Origin: an uncultured Oscillospiraceae bacterium
Lineage (GTDB): Bacteria; Bacillota; Clostridia; Oscillospirales; JAAYXM01
Assembly (NCBI GenBank): GCA_934646115.1
Contig: CAKUEM010000003.1
Coordinates: 1-64,000 of the forward strand
Direction: 5' to 3'
Length of the DNA stretch: 64,000 nt
Made by a program: the position numbers and the translations under genes. The notes beneath the pieces are model-generated. The model saw only the letters and a list, made by a program, of their open reading frames with translations. It was not told the origin of the DNA and made no database searches. Positions within the stretch are counted from its first letter, which is position 1. The number at the start of each line of letters is the position of its first letter. Positions 51,830 to 61,484 of this stretch are shown here, one piece after another.

Positions 51830-52661
51830 CGGAAAAATGACCTCGGCGAAGCTGCGCGCGGGGATTCATGAAAAGGTAGAGGCGCTGAAAGCGCGCGGGA
51901 TCACGCCCGGACTTGCGGTCGTGATCGTCGGGAACGACCCGGCGAGCCGCGTGTATGTAAATAATAAGAAGAAAGCCTGCGCCGAATGCGGAATATACAG
52001 CGAGGAATATGCGCTGCCGGAGGAGACGACCGAGGAGGCGCTGCTTGCGCTCGTGCGCGAGTTAAATGAGCGGCCGGACATCCATGGAATTCTGGTTCAG
52101 CTCCCGCTTCCGAAGCATATCAGCGAGGATAAGGTTATTTTAACGATTCGCCCGGAAAAGGATGTGGATGCGTTTCATAAGCAAAACGTCGGCGCGATCA
52201 TGACCGGCGATTATGAGTTTGTGCCCTGCACGCCGGCGGGCGTGATGGCGCTTTTGGATGAGTATGGTATCGACGTGACCGGGAAGCGCGCGGTCGTGAT
52301 CGGGCGTTCAAACATCGTGGGTAAGCCGCAGGCGATGCTGCTTCTGCATAAAAACGCCACGGTGACGATCTGCCATTCGCGCACGCAGAATCTGGCGGAG
52401 ATCACGCGCGAGGCGGATATTTTAGTCGCGGCGATCGGCAAGCTTGAGTTTGTGACGAAGGATATGGTCAAGCCGGGCGCGGTCGTCATCGACGTGGGCA
52501 TGAACCGCAACGCCGAGGGCAAGCTGCGCGGCGACGTTGCGTTTGATGAGGTGAGCGAGATCGCATCGTATATCACGCCCGTTCCGGGCGGCGTTGGTCC
52601 GATGACGATCACTATGCTGATGCAAAACACGCTGCGCGCGGCGGAACTTTGCGAAAAATAA
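51810..52661 (+). CDS. folD: Methylenetetrahydrofolate dehydrogenase/cyclohydrolase
   Basis: 283 aa. ATG 51810 is 9 nt from RBS acggagg; ATG 51801 abuts the RBS. Motifs: [16 protein letters not shown] (the catalytic Lys region YxxxK), [22 protein letters not shown], and the NADP-site [15 protein letters not shown]. It interconverts methylene- and formyl-tetrahydrofolate in the cytoplasm. Confidence 0.96.
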   Translation: MAAKIIDGKMTSAKLRAGIHEKVEALKARGITPGLAVVIVGNDPASRVYVNNKKKACAECGIYSEEYALPEETTEEALLALVRELNERPDIHGILVQLPLPKHISEDKVILTIRPEKDVDAFHKQNVGAIMTGDYEFVPCTPAGVMALLDEYGIDVTGKRAVVIGRSNIVGKPQAMLLLHKNATVTICHSRTQNLAEITREADILVAAIGKLEFVTKDMVKPGAVVIDVGMNRNAEGKLRGDVAFDEVSEIASYITPVPGGVGPMTITMLMQNTLRAAELCEK

Positions 52662-52668
52662 AAAATAT

Positions 52669-52697
52669 TTGACATTACCGTGCATCTGTGCTATAAT
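52669..52697 (+). promoter_or_regulatory. rplU operon promoter
   Basis: TTGACA 52669-52674, TATAAT 52692-52697, spacer 17 bp; it begins 8 bp after the folD stop. Confidence 0.92.
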
Positions 52698-52702
52698 GGC
52701 AA

Positions 52703-52762
52703 AAGCCGCATCTGGGTAGGTCTTAAAACGGATTTTCCGTACCTGCCGGAGCGTGACTCTAA
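52703..52762 (+). promoter_or_regulatory. Ribosomal protein L21 leader RNA
   Basis: Between promoter and rplU, the RNA GGGTAGGTCTTAAAACGG then CCGTACCTGCC folds into a stem with GGTAGG/CCTGCC-type pairing and an inner ACGG/CCGT arm. It has the form and place of the Bacillota L21 leader, an autoregulatory site for L21. The match is by position and appearance. Confidence 0.6.
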
Positions 52763-52785
52763 TTATGAGAGAGAGGTGCAACAGC

Positions 52786-53094
52786 ATGCAGGCAATTTTC
52801 GTTACCGGCGGCAAGCAGTACAAGGTCTCGGAGGGCGACGTTATCTACGTGGAGAAGTTAAACGCAGAGGGCGAGAGCGTTTCGTTTGACAATGTGCTCA
52901 TGCTGATCGATGGGGAGAACACCACCATTGGTACTCCGAAGGTATCCGGCGCTTCCGTTTCCGCGAAGATCGTGAAAAACGGCAAGAGCAAGAAGATCCT
53001 GGTCTTCAAGATGAAGCCGAAGAAGAACTACAGAAGACGTCAGGGTCACAGACAGCCGTACACCAAGCTGCAGATCGAGAAGATCAGCGTTTAA
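52786..53094 (+). CDS. rplU: 50S ribosomal protein L21
   Basis: 102 aa, ATG 52786 with RBS gagaggtg. [18 protein letters not shown] and [19 protein letters not shown] are the L21 signatures. The stop overlaps the Prp start (ATGA). Confidence 0.97.
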   Translation: MQAIFVTGGKQYKVSEGDVIYVEKLNAEGESVSFDNVLMLIDGENTTIGTPKVSGASVSAKIVKNGKSKKILVFKMKPKKNYRRRQGHRQPYTKLQIEKISV

Positions 53095-53408
53095 TGATCA
53101 CGGCAAATTTTTTTACAGACGGCGGCGAGCCGGTCGGATTTGAAATTTCCGGTCATTCCGGCTACGCGGCGGCGGGCGAGGATATCGTCTGCGCTGCGGT
53201 TTCCAGCGCGGTCGGGCTGTGTGAATGCGCGATCACGGATGTGATCGGCGCGGCGGCAAAGATCGAAGTGTCGCCCGAGGATGCCACTGTGCGGCTGCGG
53301 CTGCGGGAGGATCGCCGGGAAGCGCGCGACATGATCGCGGCGCTCATGCTTCATTTGACCGCAATACGGGATGATTATCCGGAATATATCGAGGTTTTGG
53401 AGGTGTAA
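53094..53408 (+). CDS. prp: Ribosomal-processing cysteine protease Prp
   Basis: 104 aa (YsxB family). The catalytic dyad His is in GHSGYAAAG and the Cys in DIVCAAVS, both conserved. It removes the N-terminal extension from L27, whose gene is next. The order rplU-prp-rpmA is typical of Bacillota. Confidence 0.95.
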   Translation: MITANFFTDGGEPVGFEISGHSGYAAAGEDIVCAAVSSAVGLCECAITDVIGAAAKIEVSPEDATVRLRLREDRREARDMIAALMLHLTAIRDDYPEYIEVLEV

Positions 53409-53412
53409 ATCC

Positions 53413-53697
53413 ATGCTTAAGTTATCGATTCAGTTTTTCGCACATAAAAAGGGCGTTGGATCGACCAAGAACGGTCGTGATTCTGAGTCCAAGCGTCTGG
53501 GCGTGAAGCGCGCGGACGGGCAGTTCGTTCTGGCGGGGAATATCCTGGTTCGCCAGCGCGGCACGAAGATCCACCCGGGCACGAATGTGGGCAAGGGCTC
53601 TGACGATACGCTGTTCGCGATGGCAGACGGCGTTGTTAAGTTTGAGCGTATGGGGCGCGATCGCAAGAAAGTGTCTATTTTACCGGTTGCTCAGTAA
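53413..53697 (+). CDS. rpmA: 50S ribosomal protein L27 with Prp-cleavable N-terminus
   Basis: 94 aa, ATG 53413 four bases after the prp stop, with aggtg as RBS. The beginning [20 protein letters not shown] contains the QFF/A cleavage site for Prp, as in Staphylococcus. The body [20 protein letters not shown] is standard L27. Confidence 0.97.
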   Translation: MLKLSIQFFAHKKGVGSTKNGRDSESKRLGVKRADGQFVLAGNILVRQRGTKIHPGTNVGKGSDDTLFAMADGVVKFERMGRDRKKVSILPVAQ

Positions 53698-53708
53698 AAA
53701 CAAAAGTG

Positions 53709-53743
53709 ACAGGGTTGCCCGCATGCCGGACAACCCTGTTTTT
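53709..53743 (+). terminator. Terminator after rpmA
   Basis: 9-bp stem 53709-53717 with 53731-53739, 13-nt loop, T run to 53743. Confidence 0.85.
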
Positions 53744-53885
53744 CATGCCTGAAATTGCGTAGATCACGCGGTGCGTAGCGCGCCGCGCTGTGTTTTGGCT
53801 GTTTGGGCGGCGCATGAATAGATGTGTGCATTTTGAGTGATACTGGGAAGAGACAAAATCCCACCCCTGGGGAAGAGGTGCTACA

Positions 53886-55160
53886 ATGTTTGTTGATATC
53901 GCAAAAATTTCTTTGCGCGCCGGTCGCGGCGGCGATGGCGCAGTGGCGTTTCATCGCGAAAAATATGTGGCGAACGGCGGACCGGACGGCGGCGACGGCG
54001 GTCGCGGCGGCGACGTGGTTTTTGTTGTGAATGACCATATGTCCACGCTGGTTGAGTTCCGTTATAAGCGCAAATATGTTGCGCAAAACGGAATGCCGGG
54101 CGGCGGAAAGCGCTGCAGCGGTAAGGCTGGCGAGGATCTGATCATCCGCGTGCCGCGCGGCACGCTCGTGTATGACGAGGCGAGCGGCGCGCTTGTGTGC
54201 GATCTGTCTGAAACCGAGCGATTTGTGGTTTGCAAGGGCGGTCGTGGCGGCTGGGGAAACCAACATTTTGCAACCGCAACGCGCCAGGCACCGCGCTTTG
54301 CGAAGCCGGGGCTGGACGGGCAGGAGATGACGGTTCGGCTTGAGCTGAAGCTGCTTGCCGATGTGGGACTTGCGGGATTCCCCAATGTGGGGAAATCCAC
54401 GCTGCTATCCGTTGTTTCCGCGGCAAGACCCAAGATTGCAAACTATCATTTTACAACGTTGACCCCGAACCTGGGCGTGGTGCGCGTGAATGAGGAGTTC
54501 TCTTATGTGATGGCGGATATTCCGGGCATCATTGAGGGCGCAAGCGAAGGCGCGGGACTGGGGCATACCTTCCTGCGGCATATCGATCGCTGCCGCCTGA
54601 TCGTTCACATTGTGGACGTGTCCGGCAGCGAGGGGCGCGACCCGATAGAGGATTTTAAAAAAATCAACGAGGAGCTTGCGCGCTATAATCCGGAGCTTGC
54701 CGCGCGGCCGCAGATCGTGGCGGCCAATAAGTGCGACCTGGTGACGGATCGCGCGCAGATTGATCGATTTCGCGTGTTTATCGAAGGGCAGGGGTATGAG
54801 CTGTTTGAAATGTCGGCGGCAACGCATGCCGGCGTGACGGAGCTGCTCTCCCGCATTGCGGAGCGGCTGGCGACGCTTCCGCCCATCAAAACCTATGAGC
54901 CGGAATATATTGCGCCGGTTGAAGAGTTTGACCCGGATTATCAGATCGAGATCACGCGGCTTGACGGTGATGTATATCTGGTGGAAGCGAACTGGATCCG
55001 CCGCGCGATGGGCTCTGTGAATTTTGACGATCATGAGTCGCGCTTATATTTTGAGAATTTGCTGCGCAAGCACGGCGTGTTTGACCAATTGGAGGCGCGC
55101 GGCGTGCAGGAGGGCGACACGATCATCATCTATGATTTAGAATTTGAATATGTAAAATAA
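53886..55160 (+). CDS. obgE: GTPase ObgE/CgtA
   Basis: 424 aa. The Gly-rich Obg fold (1-158: GRGGDGAVAFHREK, GPDGGDGGRGGDV), the G domain with GFPNVGKSTLL, DIPGIIEGA and NKCD, and a C-terminal OCT domain (about 345-424) are complete. It is a ribosome-associated GTPase for 50S assembly and stress signalling. The RBS is gaagaggtg 53872-53880. No convincing promoter is seen between rpmA and this gene. Confidence 0.96.
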   Translation: MFVDIAKISLRAGRGGDGAVAFHREKYVANGGPDGGDGGRGGDVVFVVNDHMSTLVEFRYKRKYVAQNGMPGGGKRCSGKAGEDLIIRVPRGTLVYDEASGALVCDLSETERFVVCKGGRGGWGNQHFATATRQAPRFAKPGLDGQEMTVRLELKLLADVGLAGFPNVGKSTLLSVVSAARPKIANYHFTTLTPNLGVVRVNEEFSYVMADIPGIIEGASEGAGLGHTFLRHIDRCRLIVHIVDVSGSEGRDPIEDFKKINEELARYNPELAARPQIVAANKCDLVTDRAQIDRFRVFIEGQGYELFEMSAATHAGVTELLSRIAERLATLPPIKTYEPEYIAPVEEFDPDYQIEITRLDGDVYLVEANWIRRAMGSVNFDDHESRLYFENLLRKHGVFDQLEARGVQEGDTIIIYDLEFEYVK

Positions 55161-55179
55161 AGCCTTTTCAACAGGAAGC

Positions 55180-55220
55180 GCGCGAATCTCCGACCGGGGG
55201 TTCGCGCACTTGCGTTTTTT
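55180..55220 (+). terminator. Terminator after obgE
   Basis: Stem GCGCGAA 55180-55186 with 55201-55207; T's at 55215-55220 after a 7-nt gap. Moderate quality. Confidence 0.55.
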
Positions 55221-55241
55221 GCAGGATTTGCCAGGAATGGG

Positions 55242-55270
55242 TTGACTTTGCGCAGCGCGTTTGCTATAAT
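55242..55270 (+). promoter_or_regulatory. Promoter of the zinc-ribbon membrane protein gene
   Basis: TTGACT 55242-55247, TATAAT 55265-55270, spacer 17 bp. Confidence 0.88.
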
Positions 55271-55305
55271 AAAAACAAGCGTTCTGGATAAAAGGGGGAT
55301 TTTTT

Positions 55306-55770
55306 ATGAAAAAATATTGCGCGACGCTGATTTCGGTTGGTTCCTGCCTGATGCCTGCCATGGCGGCATATGACATGCGCGCGGACGAGGGGACGGTTGC
55401 TTGGGCATTTTTGATCAATTTGCTGCTCACATTTTTGATCTCCACCGTGCCGATTCTGATTTACCGGCGGTTTATTGCGCGCGGTCCGCTAGAGAAAAAG
55501 ATAGCGAAGATCGTTGCGGTGCTTTATGGGATCGTGATTTTTTTTGTTTCAAGCGCGATCCTGATTTTTGTAGCAAATGGCGAAGGAACGGTGAGCGTGT
55601 ATAGCGTGGTGCTTTGGAGCTGGATCAATTATCGCATTTTGATCAGCGGATTTGAGCGCGTTGGCTCATCAAAGACCACGCAGCAGGATAAGCTGACCTG
55701 CAAAGAATGCGGCGGCAGACTGAGCGAGGGGGCAAGCGTTTGCCCGCATTGCGGCACGTATTTAAAATAA
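55306..55770 (+). CDS. Small membrane protein with C-terminal zinc ribbon
   Basis: 154 aa. A hydrophobic N-terminus and two clear membrane helices (about 32-50 and 66-90) are followed by a short linker and a zinc ribbon CKECGGRLSEGASVCPHCG (two CxxC pairs) at the very end. Such zinc-ribbon membrane proteins are common in Clostridia and have no fixed function. It shares the promoter at 55242 and is followed after 15 bp by the next gene. Confidence 0.75.
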   Translation: MKKYCATLISVGSCLMPAMAAYDMRADEGTVAWAFLINLLLTFLISTVPILIYRRFIARGPLEKKIAKIVAVLYGIVIFFVSSAILIFVANGEGTVSVYSVVLWSWINYRILISGFERVGSSKTTQQDKLTCKECGGRLSEGASVCPHCGTYLK

Positions 55771-55785
55771 CGTGGGGGGAGCGCG

Positions 55786-57270
55786 ATGAAAAAGCTGCTG
55801 CTTACGCTTTTTATGGCTGCTATGCTTGTGACTGCCGCGGCGGCGCTGGAGAGCCGGTATTTCCTGCAAGACTACGGGATCATGATGGAAGTTCCGTCAG
55901 ATTGGTACGCCCTGACGACCGATGAGAGCGGCAGACCGGAGAATCCCAATGAGACCGAAGCCGCACATCTGAAAATGATGGATGAGGATGGGACGGCATT
56001 TTATTGCCAAGCGCCGTTTGGGCAAATTTGGGTGTTCTTTTCTGATGATTCTGTGGAAGGAAAGCGCAGCACGCTGTCTACCTATTGGGATGATCTGCAA
56101 AAAACCGACGAAGAACATACAAATTATAAGATGCAACGGATCAATGGGCTTGACTATATGAGCTATGATACATATGACGGCGATTACGAGGATATCAGTT
56201 ATGTCATGGAGTATCGCGGGCGCATTGTGTGCATTACGTTCGCGGCGGATGAGGGCATCACGCCGATGTTTCGCGACGAGGCGCTAAGCGTAATGAGCGC
56301 GGTTCGCTCGCTTGGCGAAAATTATGATGCGGCGCAGAGCATTTGCGACGAGGAAGAGATCTTTTTTGACGAAGAGTATCGGGTCGGGCTGCGTTATCCG
56401 GCAGGGTGGAGAGCTATGCAGGATGATAATCGTTGGCTCTGCTCCTTCCGGGGCGCGAAGGGCAGCGTGGTGCTGGAACGGATTTTGCCGCTGGAGCCGT
56501 ATGTCGGCTATGCGGGGGATGACCCGAAGGTTACCGAGGCATTGAAGCAATGCGGAATCACGCGGACGTCTGATTTTGAGCATGAAATGGTCAACAATAT
56601 CGGTTTTGTGTGTTTTGATGCCACGCGCAAGCTGGATGGCAATGAGGAGCAGGCGCGCGTTTATCTGTTTTACCATGATGAAAAGATATTTGGGCTGAGC
56701 TATCTCGGGGTGATGAATGGGAGCGATTATCTGGATTTTATTTCCATGCGAAATTCCATATCGCTTTATTCTGCGCCCATACGGCGTATTCTGATCCTGA
56801 TTCCATCCCATGTGCGCGTTGAACCGGAGGAGAAGTCTTCTGAGCTCCCGGAGGGAATGACCCTGGATGATTGGGAAGCAAAACAGACTTTTTGGGATAA
56901 ATTCGGGGTATTTATGATTTTTTCTTTCTTCACTGTTATTTTGCCGTGCGGAATTCAGCGGATTTGCTCTTCAACGGAGAAGCCGTTTTGGAAGGGGTGC
57001 GTGACGGCATTATGCTATAGCATCATGCAAATCGGTTTTAGTATCGCCATGATCGTCGATTCGTCGGACAGAGTATTTGGCGCAGCGGGGGCATGGGCGT
57101 TTGCCGTGCTGATTGGCGGCGGTTTGCTTGCCATTCCTGCTAAAAAATATCGCAAAACCTGCGAGGGGATGGAGAGGGATCTGATCTATGGCGCGCCGTT
57201 GCGCGTTCGCATGAGGTATGGCAAAAGGGAATGGAAAGACCGGGATTTCTATAATAATTCGGACCATTGA
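55786..57270 (+). CDS. Secreted/membrane protein with two similar beta domains, unknown function
   Basis: 494 aa with a signal peptide (about 1-20, ending AAAL) and RBS ggggggag. Residues about 25-170 and 185-320 look like two copies of one domain (YGIMMEVPSDWYALT and YRVGLRYPAGWRAM), of the type seen in clostridial surface proteins. Three membrane helices lie in the C-terminal third (about 370-460). The tail is cytoplasmic and basic. I cannot assign a function; the pairing with the zinc-ribbon protein suggests a joint envelope role. Confidence 0.7.
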   Translation: MKKLLLTLFMAAMLVTAAAALESRYFLQDYGIMMEVPSDWYALTTDESGRPENPNETEAAHLKMMDEDGTAFYCQAPFGQIWVFFSDDSVEGKRSTLSTYWDDLQKTDEEHTNYKMQRINGLDYMSYDTYDGDYEDISYVMEYRGRIVCITFAADEGITPMFRDEALSVMSAVRSLGENYDAAQSICDEEEIFFDEEYRVGLRYPAGWRAMQDDNRWLCSFRGAKGSVVLERILPLEPYVGYAGDDPKVTEALKQCGITRTSDFEHEMVNNIGFVCFDATRKLDGNEEQARVYLFYHDEKIFGLSYLGVMNGSDYLDFISMRNSISLYSAPIRRILILIPSHVRVEPEEKSSELPEGMTLDDWEAKQTFWDKFGVFMIFSFFTVILPCGIQRICSSTEKPFWKGCVTALCYSIMQIGFSIAMIVDSSDRVFGAAGAWAFAVLIGGGLLAIPAKKYRKTCEGMERDLIYGAPLRVRMRYGKREWKDRDFYNNSDH

Positions 57271-57372
57271 GGAAAACTCTTGGTCAAAAAGGATTGCGAT
57301 AGCTGCCGGGGCGATTTTTCGCGTATGCGGGGCTGCGCTATTTTCCATGCAGAGGACTTGCGCAAAATAAGA

Positions 57373-57400
57373 AGAGCCGATGGGTTTAACCATCGGCTCT
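57373..57400. terminator. Terminator between convergent 57270 and gdhA
   Basis: 11-bp stem 57373-57383 with 57390-57400, 6-nt loop. T tracts are short on both sides; it probably serves gdhA (minus) as well. Confidence 0.65.
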
Positions 57401-57456
57401 GTTTCTGCTGCGGTCGGAAACGACGCACAGCACGAATTCAATTTTGAGAGGTCAGA

Positions 57457-58728
57457 TCACGGGAAGATGCCGCGAATCTTCTTGACCTTCGCCATTCTGC
57501 GAAGCGCAACCATGTAAGCGCCCATGCGCGGAGAAACATTGTGCTCCTGCGAGGTCTCCCATACCTGGTTGATCGCCTTGATCATAGCCTTCTCCAGCGT
57601 GGAGTTTACCTCATCCTCATCCCAGGTCAGGGACTGGATGTTCTGCACCCACTCGAAATACGAGCAGATAACGCCGCCGGAATTCGCCAGGATATCCGGA
57701 ATGACGAGAATGCCCTTCTTCTTCAGAATCTCATCACCTTCGACCGAGGTCGGACCGTTTGCACCCTCGACAACCAGGGAAGCCTTGATGTCGTTTGCAT
57801 TGTCCGCGGTGATCTGGTTCTCCAGCGCAGCCGGAACATGGATATCGGTATCGCAGGTGATCACATCATTGTTCGAAACGCGGGAAGCGCCAGCCGGAAG
57901 CGGGAAATCTTTCAGCAGCTTGCCCGGGTTCTCGGAAAGGAACTTCGAAACCGCAGCAACGTCGATACCAGTCGGGCAATACATACCGCCGGAAACGTCG
58001 GAAATTGCAACGACGGTAAGACCAAGCTGATGCAGCAGGCGCGCCGCCGTGCCGCCCACGTTACCAAAGCCCTGAACCGCAACGCGCGTGCCCTCGATCG
58101 GGCGACCGAGCTTCTTTAAGATCTCGCGAACGGTGATCGTAACGCCGCGGCCGGTTGCAGCGCTGCGACCGAGCGAGCCAAACATCTCGACCGGCTTACC
58201 GGTAACGACGCCCGGAACCGCATAGCCCTTGAACATGCTGTAAGTATCCATGATCCAGCCCATGACTTCAGCGTTCGTACCGACATCCGGAGCCGGAATG
58301 TCGCGCTCAGGACCGATCAGCGGAAGGATCATAGCCGTGTAACGACGGGTCAAACGCTCAAGCTCGCCCTTGGTCAGCGTGGTCGGATCGACCTTGATGC
58401 CGCCCTTTGCGCCGCCGTACGGGATGTTAGCAACCGCACATTTTAAGGACATCCAAGCGGAAAGAGCCTTAACTTCGTCGATATTAACATCCTGATGATA
58501 GCGAACGCCGCCCTTCGATGGGCCAAGCGAGGTCGAATGCTGGACGCGATAGCCTTCAAACACCTTGACCGAGCCATCGTCCATCTTGACCGGGATGGAT
58601 ACCTTGAGCTCACGCTCCGGGTATTTGATGGCAACATACTCTTTTTCCTCGAGACCCAGATGCTGGGCAGCTTCCTCGAGTACTGCAAGCATATTGTCAT
58701 ACGGGTTGTACTTTTTTTTAGTACTCAT
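57457..58728 (-). CDS. gdhA: Glutamate dehydrogenase (Glu/Leu/Phe/Val dehydrogenase family)
   Basis: 423 aa. ATG 58728 stands 10 nt from RBS aggaga; the earlier ATG 58737 touches it. HSTSLGPSKGGVRYH, KCAVANIPYGGAKGGIKVDP with its catalytic Lys, VQGFGNVGGTAA (Rossmann) and VVEGANGPTS fit the 420-aa hexameric NAD-type GluDH. It links 2-oxoglutarate, ammonia and glutamate. It lies 40 bp after the isomerase-like gene, so it may be co-transcribed. Confidence 0.93.
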   Translation of the reverse strand: MSTKKKYNPYDNMLAVLEEAAQHLGLEEKEYVAIKYPERELKVSIPVKMDDGSVKVFEGYRVQHSTSLGPSKGGVRYHQDVNIDEVKALSAWMSLKCAVANIPYGGAKGGIKVDPTTLTKGELERLTRRYTAMILPLIGPERDIPAPDVGTNAEVMGWIMDTYSMFKGYAVPGVVTGKPVEMFGSLGRSAATGRGVTITVREILKKLGRPIEGTRVAVQGFGNVGGTAARLLHQLGLTVVAISDVSGGMYCPTGIDVAAVSKFLSENPGKLLKDFPLPAGASRVSNNDVITCDTDIHVPAALENQITADNANDIKASLVVEGANGPTSVEGDEILKKKGILVIPDILANSGGVICSYFEWVQNIQSLTWDEDEVNSTLEKAMIKAINQVWETSQEHNVSPRMGAYMVALRRMAKVKKIRGIFP

Positions 58729-58768
58729 GATCTTCATCTCTCCTACTCATCTTATCTGGCTGTTATAT

Positions 58769-59644
58769 TTACTTCAGACCGACTTCCGCTGCGACAGTCT
58801 TAAAGTATGCGATATCCTGACGAACAAACCACTCGCGGTCGCCGCCGCGCGGCGCCTCGATCCCGATCGGACCCTGATATCCGCTTGCGGCAAGGGCTTT
58901 CAGGTAAGGACGGTGATTGATCTCACCTTCGGAAAGCGCGGTCGGATAGCGGCTGCCCGCCATGCCGATCGAGTTTTTCAGGTGCATATGGAAGAGCTTA
59001 TCGCCGTAGAGCGCGATTGTCTCCTCCGGGGTGGGAACATTCAGGAAATAAACGGTATTGCCATAGTCCATGTTTGCGCCGACTGCCGGAGAATCGATCA
59101 TATCAAGCAGTTTTCTCACGGCTTTCGGAACATCGTGTATGTAATTCATATGCGTTTCAAAGGCGAGCTTCATGCCCATCTTTTCGCAGGCTTCGCCGAT
59201 CGCGTGGAAGCCCTCCGCGGTGTATTTCCACTGATCTTCCGTTGCATAGTGTGAGCCGCTGAAGTTAAAGTTGCCGCCACCCTGTGGATTGACGATATCG
59301 TCTGCAAACACGTTGCAGATCGTTGTTCCGGTCTGCTCTTTCGCTTTGTGGAAAAAGGCGATCGCGTCGTCAATTGCCTTTGCGCGGGTCGCGGCATCGT
59401 CGCTCGAGATGCCGGAAACGCCGTACCCATAAAGAATATCGGTCAAACCATAGCGCGCTTTTGCATCGCGGATCTCTTTAAGATACGCATCCATCGAGCC
59501 GGTAAAGCCCTTCGGCAGCGCGCCGCGGAATTCAATACCGTCAAAGCCCCATTCTTTGGCCTTGCGGCAGACCTCATCGATGCTCATGGCGAGATGATAA
59601 TAGCTGCATTCGCAATAGTTGATGTGCATAATGACAGGATTCAT
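58769..59644 (-). CDS. Sugar phosphate isomerase/epimerase (xylose isomerase-like TIM barrel)
   Basis: 291 aa. ATG 59644 follows RBS ggggtgg by 6 nt; longer starts exist. DEVCRKAKEWGFDGIEFRG is the AP-endonuclease-2/IolE-type beginning. Metal-ligand type Glu, Asp and His residues appear in LAFETHMN, ANMDYGN, FHMHLKN and GIEAPRGGD. Usual reactions are sugar or inositol isomerisation and dehydration. It sits next to a Gfo/Idh oxidoreductase, a common pair in inositol and keto-sugar breakdown. Confidence 0.85.
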   Translation of the reverse strand: MNPVIMHINYCECSYYHLAMSIDEVCRKAKEWGFDGIEFRGALPKGFTGSMDAYLKEIRDAKARYGLTDILYGYGVSGISSDDAATRAKAIDDAIAFFHKAKEQTGTTICNVFADDIVNPQGGGNFNFSGSHYATEDQWKYTAEGFHAIGEACEKMGMKLAFETHMNYIHDVPKAVRKLLDMIDSPAVGANMDYGNTVYFLNVPTPEETIALYGDKLFHMHLKNSIGMAGSRYPTALSEGEINHRPYLKALAASGYQGPIGIEAPRGGDREWFVRQDIAYFKTVAAEVGLK

Positions 59645-59703
59645 TCTGTTCCACCCCATATATTTCATAGTAAGGATATTAGGAAATCACAGCGCCAATT
59701 GAT

Positions 59704-59732
59704 ATCATAACAAATGCTGCGAAAAACGGCAA
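59704..59732 (-). promoter_or_regulatory. Minus-strand promoter of the isomerase-like gene
   Basis: Minus-strand TTGCCG (59732-59727) and TATGAT (59709-59704), spacer 17 bp. Confidence 0.75.
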
Positions 59733-59784
59733 GTGCTTTCTCATGTTTTAATAAAATCTCACAACATTTCGCATGACACCGGCA

Positions 59785-60816
59785 TTAAAGCATGACGGTT
59801 TTTCCGGTTTTTGAGGATTCATAGATCGCGAGGATGATCTCGACCGGAAGCTTTCCGTCAAACTGATTGACCGAAGGCAGACGGTTTTCACGAATGGCCG
59901 CGACCACATCGGTGAGCTGGCGGACATGCCCCGCAATGCTGAAGTTTGTTGGGTCGCTCGCCGTGTCAGAGTCCTGCCCGCCGAGCGTCACATCTGCCGG
60001 GCGGTCCTTCCCCTCTACATCCCAGGCGGTGATGGAATCCTCGGTCAGCACGATCGTGCCGTGATCGCCGCAGATCTCAAGTGTGCGCGCGCTGCCCGGG
60101 TAGATGGAAGTTGTTCCGACGATTTGACCGAGCGCGCCGTTTGCAAATTCAAGAATGGCGACCGCAGTATCCTCCACCTCGATGTTGCGCGCGAGCGTTC
60201 TCGTGATTGCGGAGACCGATTTAACCGGCCCCATCACATACTGAAGAATATCAATGCCGTGAATGCCCTGATTCATCAGAGCGCCGCCGCCGTCCATCTT
60301 CCAGGTGCCGCGCCAACCGCCCTTGTCATAATACTCCTGCGAGCGGTAGAACTTCATGCTCAGATCCGCGACGACGATCTTGCCCAGATCGCCGCGGTCG
60401 ACCGCGGATTTCAGCGCGCAAACCGCAGGTGAGAAGCGCATCTGAGAAATCACTGCCATTTTCACCTTATTTTTTTCGCATGCGTCCAGCACGCCCTGGA
60501 TCTCCTCGTGCGTAAGCGCCATCGGTTTTTCTACCACGATGTTTTTGCCCGCATTTGCCGCCGCGATCGCAAGCGGCGCATGCAGCCCGCTCGGCGTGCA
60601 GATGCATACCACGTCGATCTCCGGATCGGCGAGCAGCGCCTCGGCAGTGTCAAATGCCTTTACATGATATTTTTCTGCAAACGCAAGGCGCGCCGGCTCG
60701 AACACATCGGTCACGCCAACGAGCTTTGCACCGGCGATCTCGCCGATTGCCTGCGCGTGCCAATTTGAGATCACGCCGCAGCCGATAATACCAAAAGAGA
60801 TTGTATGTTGATTCAA
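59785..60816 (-). CDS. Gfo/Idh/MocA family NAD(P)-dependent oxidoreductase
   Basis: 343 aa. The start TTG 60816 stands 8 nt from RBS aaaggag; the open frame continues upstream without support. The Rossmann fold FGIIGCGVISNWHAQAI, ICTPSGLHAPLAIAA and the family Lys motif VVEKPMALT are intact, as is the MNQGIHGIDILQY segment with its catalytic His. Substrates are sugars, inositols or their derivatives. It is first in a minus-strand row with the isomerase and gdhA. Confidence 0.9.
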   Translation of the reverse strand: MNQHTISFGIIGCGVISNWHAQAIGEIAGAKLVGVTDVFEPARLAFAEKYHVKAFDTAEALLADPEIDVVCICTPSGLHAPLAIAAANAGKNIVVEKPMALTHEEIQGVLDACEKNKVKMAVISQMRFSPAVCALKSAVDRGDLGKIVVADLSMKFYRSQEYYDKGGWRGTWKMDGGGALMNQGIHGIDILQYVMGPVKSVSAITRTLARNIEVEDTAVAILEFANGALGQIVGTTSIYPGSARTLEICGDHGTIVLTEDSITAWDVEGKDRPADVTLGGQDSDTASDPTNFSIAGHVRQLTDVVAAIRENRLPSVNQFDGKLPVEIILAIYESSKTGKTVML

Positions 60817-60903
60817 AACGAAAACTCCTTTCTGCTTGACCTCGAGGACACCGCTCGTCAAAAAACATGCCAACAAAGAGCAATATCCGGAAGGTCATCC
60901 TAG

Positions 60904-60932
60904 ATAGTATTAGCATAGTACAAGCGGAGCAA
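60904..60932 (-). promoter_or_regulatory. Minus-strand promoter of the Gfo/Idh gene
   Basis: Minus-strand TTGCTC (60932-60927) and TACTAT (60909-60904), spacer 17 bp. The remaining 60933-61262 stretch is AT-rich, has no supported gene, and probably holds only regulatory DNA. Confidence 0.6.
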
Positions 60933-61262
60933 TTTTTCTTCCCATTTTATATTTTGCGTTTGATTTATTCTGCAAGAGTTCCTGCAAGATGAGAAAATTT
61001 TTACAAAATGCGGCAGAAAAACGCAGGCTGCGGCTGCAAAATCATTACGCAGCGCGCTGAAAAGCAGTGGATATTAACAAAGATATATGACATATTTTTG
61101 GGGGGATCATGGCAAAAAACGTCGCGGTAAAAAATACGAACGCGCAAAATTATTGCGGGAAAGCACGATTCGGCGCACATGGTCGCAAAACATGTCAATA
61201 GTCCATGGAAATAGTTGTGCAAAATATACAAAAAATCTTTCGTGATTTTGCCATACTGACAC

Positions 61263-61291
61263 TTGTTGCACAGCGCGAAATCCTGTATAAT
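61263..61291 (+). promoter_or_regulatory. Promoter of the EF-G-like gene
   Basis: TTGTTG 61263-61268, TATAAT 61286-61291, spacer 17 bp; a second TATAAT is at 61311-61316. The leader of about 190 nt contains a 7-bp hairpin (61407-61426) without a T run. Confidence 0.7.
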
Positions 61292-61484
61292 ATCCTCAAA
61301 GAACCGTGCGTATAATATGAAAGAAGAGACTGTGCGTCTGCTAATTGGCGCGAAGTATTTACATATTATATAAAAGCTGCGATCGGCTGGTACGGATTTT
61401 TAATCTGCGCCGTGAGATGACGGCGCGCATTACAAATTTCCCCTTTTATGGAATGGTCATTTTAAACAGAAGGAGAGAGAACCT

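Noticed and set aside
60933..61262. Short frames in the intergenic region before the EF-G-like gene
   Set aside because: No RBS, no homology by eye, and AT-rich content typical of promoter DNA.
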